DNA of 64,000 nucleotides, taken from contig NZ_LT670819.1 of assembly GCF_900129855.1 (NCBI RefSeq), positions 5,580,001-5,644,000 on the forward strand. The letters are read 5' to 3'. Origin of the DNA: Streptomyces sp. 3214.6 (GTDB lineage: Bacteria; Actinomycetota; Actinomycetes; Streptomycetales; Streptomycetaceae). Below, piece by piece: positions 56,995-64,000 of the stretch (its first letter is position 1; each line of letters starts with the position of its first letter). Made by a program: the position numbers and the translations under genes. The notes under the pieces were generated by a model. The model ran no database searches and was not told the DNA's origin. It saw nothing but the letters and a program-made list of their open reading frames with translations.

Positions 56995-58974
56995 TCAGGG
57001 CTGCTCCTTGAGCGCGTCGGGGCAGGGGGTTCCGCGGGGCAACTGGTAGGGCGCCGCCAGCCGGTAGATACCTGCCTTCGGCGCGAGCAACATCGTCCAC
57101 TTGTCGCCCTCCGCGTCCTCCTCCGTCTCGAACAGGCAGCCGTTGACGTTGTCGTACGTCTTCGGTTCCCCGTCGGACCGGTCCTTGGACTCCTGCGTCT
57201 CCTGCGGGGGCTTCAGGCTCTTGCCCTGCGCGTCGACGATGCTCAGCCACGGCGAGTACGGGATCCGGATCAGGATCCGCCCGGCCTTCTTCACATCGAT
57301 CGTCATCTCACCCTGCTCGGCGCGCTGCACGACCGCGTTCGGCTCGGCGAGCGAGGCCGGGTCGGTGACCTTGAACAGCTGCCAGTTCGCGTCGCCCCAG
57401 ATCTGCTCCAGATACGGCAGCCCCCGCTGCACCAGCTGCCGCTCCCGCTCGCCCCCGTCGCCGTCCAACGCCTCCTTGGGGACGACGACGAAGTGCACGG
57501 CCCACCGCTGGAGCCACTCGTGGTAGTTCGCGGAGTTCAGGGTGTCGTCGTAGAAGAGCGGGTTGCGCTCCATGTCCGCCTGCCGGTTCCAGCCCCGGGC
57601 GAGGTTGACGTACGGCGCGAGCGCGGACGCCTCACGGTGCGATCGGGCCGGCACGACCTCCACCCGCCCCTTCTTCGCACCGACCTCCTGCAACTCGTTG
57701 ACCAGCGGCGCCAGCTCACGCGCCCAGGAGGCCGCCGGCGTCGTCCGTACGACGTCGTCCACCGACTTGAAGCCGATCCAGCCCACGAACAGCAGCGACG
57801 ACAGGACGATCACGTACCACTTGCGACTGCGCGGCACGGCGAACGGCAGCGCCGCGAGAAGCACCACACCCGAGACCAGCATCGACAGCCGCGTGATGTT
57901 GGAGCCGATCTGCGAACTGATCAGCCACACCCCCAGCACTCCCAGCCCGTACACCGCGGCGGTGATCCGCACGGTCTTCCAGTCGCGCGGGACGACGGCG
58001 AAGACGACCGCCGAGAACAGCAGCGGCAGCGACGCCGAGCCGAACGACATCGGCTGGGTGCCGGAGAACGGGAACAGCCACGCGGAGACGCCGACGACGG
58101 CCGTCGGGGCCAACCCGAGCGCCCACGCGCCCGGACGCCGCTTCTGCAGGAACAGCGCGACGGCGACTATGCCCACGAACAGGCCCGCCACCGGCGAGCC
58201 CATCGTGGCGAGCGCGGCGAGCGGCGCGGCGCACAGCGCCTTCGCCCACCGCTTGTAGCGCCAGCGGTACGGCCAGCAGAACACGACGGCGACGGCGGCC
58301 AGCGCGAACATGTTGCCGAGCCCGAACGTCACCCGCCCGGAAGCGGCGTTGCACAGCAGGGCGAAGACACCGGCCAGCGCCGGCCACACCGGGTTCTTCA
58401 CCGGCCGACAGCGCAACAGGATGAGAGTGAGGAGGCCCGCCGAGAGCGTCCCGGCGATCATCATCGTCGTCCGGACGCCGAGCACGGACATCAGATACGG
58501 CGACACCATGCTGTACGACACCGGGTGCATGCCGCCGTACCAGGCGAGGTTGTACGCGGAGTCGGGGTGCCGGCCGACGAACTCGGCCCACGCATCCTGC
58601 GCCGCGAGATCGCCGCCACTGTTCGCGAAGGTGAAGAACCAGACGAGGTGCAGGGCGCCGGACAGCATCGTCATGGACAGCACGAGATGCCGCAGCAGCC
58701 ACGCGCGCAGCGGCTCCAGGACGGATCGCACACCGGACGTCCGACGGGCGGGGTCCGGGCGGCCGCCCGACGCCGAGCCGTCCGGGACGGATCCCCGCTC
58801 GACCTCTACCACCGGGTCCGCCAAAGGTGCCGGCTCTGGGGGCGGGGCCGGGGAGGGGGCTGGGGCGGGGTCACGGTCGTGGTCGCCCGACTGGGGTGCG
58901 GGCACCGTCGGCCGCGGGCCGACGTCCGGGCCCGGACCGGTGTCGTCGGCTCGTGTCGGCTCCGCAGTGGCCAC
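56995..58974 (-). CDS. Large multi-pass membrane protein, GT-C/PTPS-related type
   Basis: This 659-residue protein has a disordered Pro/Ala/Asp-rich cytoplasmic N-terminus (about 100 residues), some 11-12 transmembrane helices (for example LILLRCRPVKNPVWPALAGV, ALAAVAVVFCWPYRW) and a soluble C-terminal domain with NSANYHEWLQRWAVHFVVVP. Early NSGGDLAAQDAWAEF and a periplasmic loop resemble GT-C glycosyltransferase-like or PTPS-related membrane proteins. Function unknown. GTG 58974 with GGGGAG is chosen over an upstream ATG. Confidence 0.8.
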   Translation of the reverse strand: MATAEPTRADDTGPGPDVGPRPTVPAPQSGDHDRDPAPAPSPAPPPEPAPLADPVVEVERGSVPDGSASGGRPDPARRTSGVRSVLEPLRAWLLRHLVLSMTMLSGALHLVWFFTFANSGGDLAAQDAWAEFVGRHPDSAYNLAWYGGMHPVSYSMVSPYLMSVLGVRTTMMIAGTLSAGLLTLILLRCRPVKNPVWPALAGVFALLCNAASGRVTFGLGNMFALAAVAVVFCWPYRWRYKRWAKALCAAPLAALATMGSPVAGLFVGIVAVALFLQKRRPGAWALGLAPTAVVGVSAWLFPFSGTQPMSFGSASLPLLFSAVVFAVVPRDWKTVRITAAVYGLGVLGVWLISSQIGSNITRLSMLVSGVVLLAALPFAVPRSRKWYVIVLSSLLFVGWIGFKSVDDVVRTTPAASWARELAPLVNELQEVGAKKGRVEVVPARSHREASALAPYVNLARGWNRQADMERNPLFYDDTLNSANYHEWLQRWAVHFVVVPKEALDGDGGERERQLVQRGLPYLEQIWGDANWQLFKVTDPASLAEPNAVVQRAEQGEMTIDVKKAGRILIRIPYSPWLSIVDAQGKSLKPPQETQESKDRSDGEPKTYDNVNGCLFETEEDAEGDKWTMLLAPKAGIYRLAAPYQLPRGTPCPDALKEQP

Positions 58975-59144
58975 CTGAAGGCACTCCCCGTGTCCCGTCT
59001 TCTGCTTTCGGCCGCTTCCCGTTCGCGTCCGCTTCACGGCTGCGCCCTTGCGAGCGACGACCTGTCCCGTTTCGCGACGCTAGCACGCACCCCGCCGGGC
59101 GGCTGCCCGACGGGGTGGCGGAGCGTGCGTACGGGCGTCGCGGG

Positions 59145-61694
<2,550 letters not shown>

Positions 61695-61932
61695 CGATGC
61701 CTCCTCCATGTGCCGCACGCCGTCCGCGCGCCTGCCGAACCGTGAACCGCCCGCCCCGGACCCGCCTCGCGGCGCTGTCCGAACCATCTACCAGTGTCCT
61801 GTGTAGAGGGCTTGGCTCCTGCGGTAGACGAGAACGACATACCTACTGGTTCCACTACAAACAGGTCACGCACCCTCGACAGACCAATGTGAGAGGGGTC
61901 ACCCTGTCATTCATCCACGCGGGGAGGCATGG

Positions 61933-62688
61933 ATGGGCATGAGCCGCAGAACTCTTCCGGAAGAGTTGTTGCTGCTGGCGTTGGACCCGACCACGGGTAC
62001 CACCGCACAGCCGCAGTCGCTCGACCTCGGTCTGGCCGGAGCGCAGCTAGTGGAGCTGGCGCTGGCCGGACGGATAGCCCCTGACGGGGATCGTATCGCC
62101 GTGGTGGCACCACGGCCGACTGGAGATCCGACTTTGGACTGCGCGTTGGAGTTGCTGCGAAGGCGCGGCGCTCCTGTGCGTGCCGTCCACTGGATCGGCG
62201 GGCCGCGTCTCGGGCTGCGCCAGACCTACCTCTCGCATCTGGAGCGCTGCGGCATGGTTACCGCCGTCGCGGGCCAGATGTGCGGAGTGCTGCCGACGAC
62301 TCGCTACCAGGCGACGGACAACGACATCAGCCGGGAGATCAGGGCCCGGCTGGACTCCGCGATCCGCACCGGCGTTCCGCCGGACCCGCGGACCGCGGCG
62401 CTCGCCGCACTGGCGCACGCGGTCGGCCTCGGCAAGCACCTGTATCCGGGGAACGAGGGACGCTCGTCCCGCTCCCGGCTGCGGGACCTGATCAGGCACG
62501 ACCCGATGGGCGGTCTCGTGGCGCACGCCGTGATGGACGTCCAGAACGGCGCGGCCGCACAGCCGCGTCGCCAGCAGGCACCCGCCGGCCGTCAGGCAGG
62601 ACCGGGGGCCAGGCCCGCTCCGGAGCCCGCCCGTGGCGTTCCGGCGCAGCCGCACCGAGGTTCCATGGCGCGTGTCGTGGCCCACTGA
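61933..62688 (+). CDS. GPP34 (GOLPH3/Vps74-like) family protein
   Basis: This 251-residue protein opens with TLPEELLLLALDPTTGT and LAGAQLVELALAGRIAPDGD, the GPP34 signature shared with eukaryotic phosphoinositide-binding GOLPH3. Streptomyces carries several such proteins of unresolved role, possibly membrane-associated. The C-terminal 50 residues are a Pro/Ala/Gln-rich tail. GGGGAGG precedes the ATG by five bases. It lies between the carboxypeptidase (divergent) and an XRE regulator. Confidence 0.92.
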   Translation: MGMSRRTLPEELLLLALDPTTGTTAQPQSLDLGLAGAQLVELALAGRIAPDGDRIAVVAPRPTGDPTLDCALELLRRRGAPVRAVHWIGGPRLGLRQTYLSHLERCGMVTAVAGQMCGVLPTTRYQATDNDISREIRARLDSAIRTGVPPDPRTAALAALAHAVGLGKHLYPGNEGRSSRSRLRDLIRHDPMGGLVAHAVMDVQNGAAAQPRRQQAPAGRQAGPGARPAPEPARGVPAQPHRGSMARVVAH

Positions 62689-63061
62689 GCCGCAGTCCCA
62701 CGACGCACGCAGCTCGCAAGTCGCACAGTCGCAAGTCGCACAGTTGCAAGTGGTAAGACGCGCAACGCAAGACGCAGCACGCCTGACGTAAGTCCTGGTG
62801 GACGTAAGACCCGTTCGGGAGCCGCCGCGGCCCGCGCGGGGCGGAGGGACCAGTGTCCCGCCGTCCCGCGCGGACGCATGCTGGGAACACGTCGCCGCTC
62901 CCGCCGCGTTGCCCGGCATCCTTCGGGGGGCGACCCGAACTGGCGTGTACCGGCCGCATATCCACCGTTTTCCAGCGGTAGAAAGCACCTTGGTGGCAGT
63001 CTGCTCAGCAGCAGATACACAAAGTGTTGGTTACAGGCACGCAGCCGGAGGTGCACGTCCC
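62689..63061. other. Intergenic region with a short tandem repeat
   Basis: The 373-bp gap starts with a TCGCAAGTCGCACAG repeat (two copies, about 62725-62760), followed by GCAACGCAAGACGCA-like sequence. The rest is presumably the promoter of the XRE gene. No RNA gene or operator motif is recognised. Confidence 0.5.
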
Positions 63062-63919
63062 GTGGCGTCCAATGTCAATCCCACTGTCAGGCGACGCCGG
63101 CTGGGCCAGGAGCTGCGTCGGCTCCGCGAGCTCAAGGGCATGACGGCCGAAGAGGTCGCCGAGCGCCTGCTGGTGTCGCAGTCCAAGATCAGCCGGCTGG
63201 AGAACGGCCGGCGCAGCATCAGTCAGCGTGACGTCCGTGACCTGTGCGGGGTGTACGAGGTCGAGGACCAGCGGATGGTCGACTCGCTGATGGAGATGGC
63301 CAAGGACTCCCGCCAGCAGGGCTGGTGGCATGCCTTCGGCGATGTCCCGTACAGCGTCTACATCGGTCTGGAGACGGACGCGGCGAGCCTGCGCGTGTAC
63401 GACCCGCAGGTCGTGCCCGGCCTGTTGCAGACCCGTCAGTACGCGGAGGCGCTGATCTCGGGCGCGCTGCCGGAGACCGCGCACACGGAGGTCGAGAAGC
63501 GTGTGCAGGTGCGCATGCGTCGGCAGGAACGTGTCTCCTCGAGCGAGAACCCGCTGCGGCTGTGGAGCGTCATGGACGAGTCGGCGCTGCGCAGGGTCGT
63601 CGGCAGCCGTGAGCTCATGCGGGAACAGCTCGAACACCTCGTGGAGCAGTCCCAGTTGCCGCACGTCACCGTGCAGGTGATCCCCTTCGACATGGGCGCG
63701 CATCCGGGGCTGAACGGCCAGTACGCGATCCTGGAGTTCCCGGACACGGCCGACTCCAGCGTCGTCTACATCGAGGGCGTCACCAGCGACCTCTACCTGG
63801 AGAAGCCGAACGACGTGCAGAAGTACAGCGTGATGTACGAGCACCTGCGCGCCCAGGCCCTGAACGTGGACCAGTCACGCCAGTTCATCGCCGACATCGC
63901 GAAGAAGTACGTGCCCTGA
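63062..63919 (+). CDS. XRE-family regulator with DUF5753 domain
   Basis: The 285-residue protein has an N-terminal helix-turn-helix (about 14-70, including MTAEEVAERLLVSQSKISRL) and a C-terminal DUF5753 domain (RVYDPQVVPGLLQTRQYAEA, LEHLVEQSQLPHVTVQVIPF, AQALNVDQSRQFIADIAKKY). Such proteins belong to the BldB/WhiJ/AbaA-type developmental regulator group of Streptomyces and often pair with small DUF397 proteins; none is adjacent here. GTG 63062 follows GGAGGTG with 8-nt spacing. Confidence 0.93.
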   Translation: MASNVNPTVRRRRLGQELRRLRELKGMTAEEVAERLLVSQSKISRLENGRRSISQRDVRDLCGVYEVEDQRMVDSLMEMAKDSRQQGWWHAFGDVPYSVYIGLETDAASLRVYDPQVVPGLLQTRQYAEALISGALPETAHTEVEKRVQVRMRRQERVSSSENPLRLWSVMDESALRRVVGSRELMREQLEHLVEQSQLPHVTVQVIPFDMGAHPGLNGQYAILEFPDTADSSVVYIEGVTSDLYLEKPNDVQKYSVMYEHLRAQALNVDQSRQFIADIAKKYVP

Positions 63920-63953
63920 TAGGCCCGTAGCGGGCCCGCATTGTACGCCTCCT

Positions 63954-63998
63954 CTCGACCGGATGGAAGTTTCCAATGGAATATGTCATCCGGTCGAG
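63954..63998. terminator. Long inverted repeat after the XRE gene
   Basis: CTCGACCGGATG and CATCCGGTCGAG form a perfect 12-bp stem with a 21-base loop containing TTCC/GGAA. It is probably the terminator of the XRE gene, although the sequence is cut by the window end. Confidence 0.55.
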
Positions 63999-64000
63999 TG

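Overview
The window is high-GC actinobacterial DNA with Streptomyces hallmarks: strong third-position GC bias, GTG starts, frequent GTGA/ATGA stop-start overlaps, leaderless-looking genes, FO synthase, and the complete afsK/afsR/afsS secondary-metabolism cascade with its inhibitor gene kbpA. By recall of gene order it matches the S. coelicolor SCO44xx (afs) region, but with extra genes interleaved.

Layout. 1-13.1 kb: a truncated acyl-CoA synthetase, two flavoprotein oxidases, a DUF35 OB-fold protein, acetyltransferases, a PdxH-like flavoprotein, an expansin-like protein, a solute-binding protein, a thiolase-fold protein, an acyl-CoA dehydrogenase, an F420-type oxidoreductase and a TetR regulator. 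13.2-27.4 kb: kbpA and afsK, then an enoyl-CoA hydratase/DUF35/thiolase-fold operon divergent from an acyl-CoA ligase, a large inverted repeat, a DUF559 protein, a HATPase protein, and afsS-afsR. 27.6-37.7 kb: amidohydrolases, two F420/flavin LLM monooxygenases, an SDR and an aldehyde dehydrogenase, interrupted by a LuxR regulator and two related secreted beta-rich proteins. 37.8-44.6 kb: small secreted proteins, an AhpD-like protein lacking its cysteines, a MarR/NmrA pair, and two gene remnants. 44.7-55.1 kb: a PHP-type phosphoesterase, a third LLM protein, fbiC, an L,D-transpeptidase-like protein without its cysteine, an ADP-ribosylglycohydrolase-like protein without metal ligands, and a sodium:solute symporter. 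55.2-64 kb: an SDR and a partner gene, a large membrane protein, a D-Ala-D-Ala carboxypeptidase with a very long acidic cytoplasmic arm, a GPP34 protein and an XRE regulator.

The main unexplained structure is a scattered regulon. The 15-bp palindrome CTGACG-N3-CGTCAG, or a near match, occurs eleven times. All copies lie in promoter regions, and all but the most ambiguous lie before genes for CoA-thioester, F420/flavin, SDR or amidohydrolase chemistry. A degenerate copy overlaps the start codon of the TetR gene at 12483-13130. The simplest reading is that this TetR protein represses a dispersed catabolic pathway: acid activation, dehydrogenation, hydration, retro-aldol or thiolytic cleavage by DUF35/thiolase pairs, F420/flavin oxygenation, amidohydrolase and aldehyde oxidation. 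The substrate is unknown. fbiC and five F420-type enzymes in the same window suggest dependence on F420.
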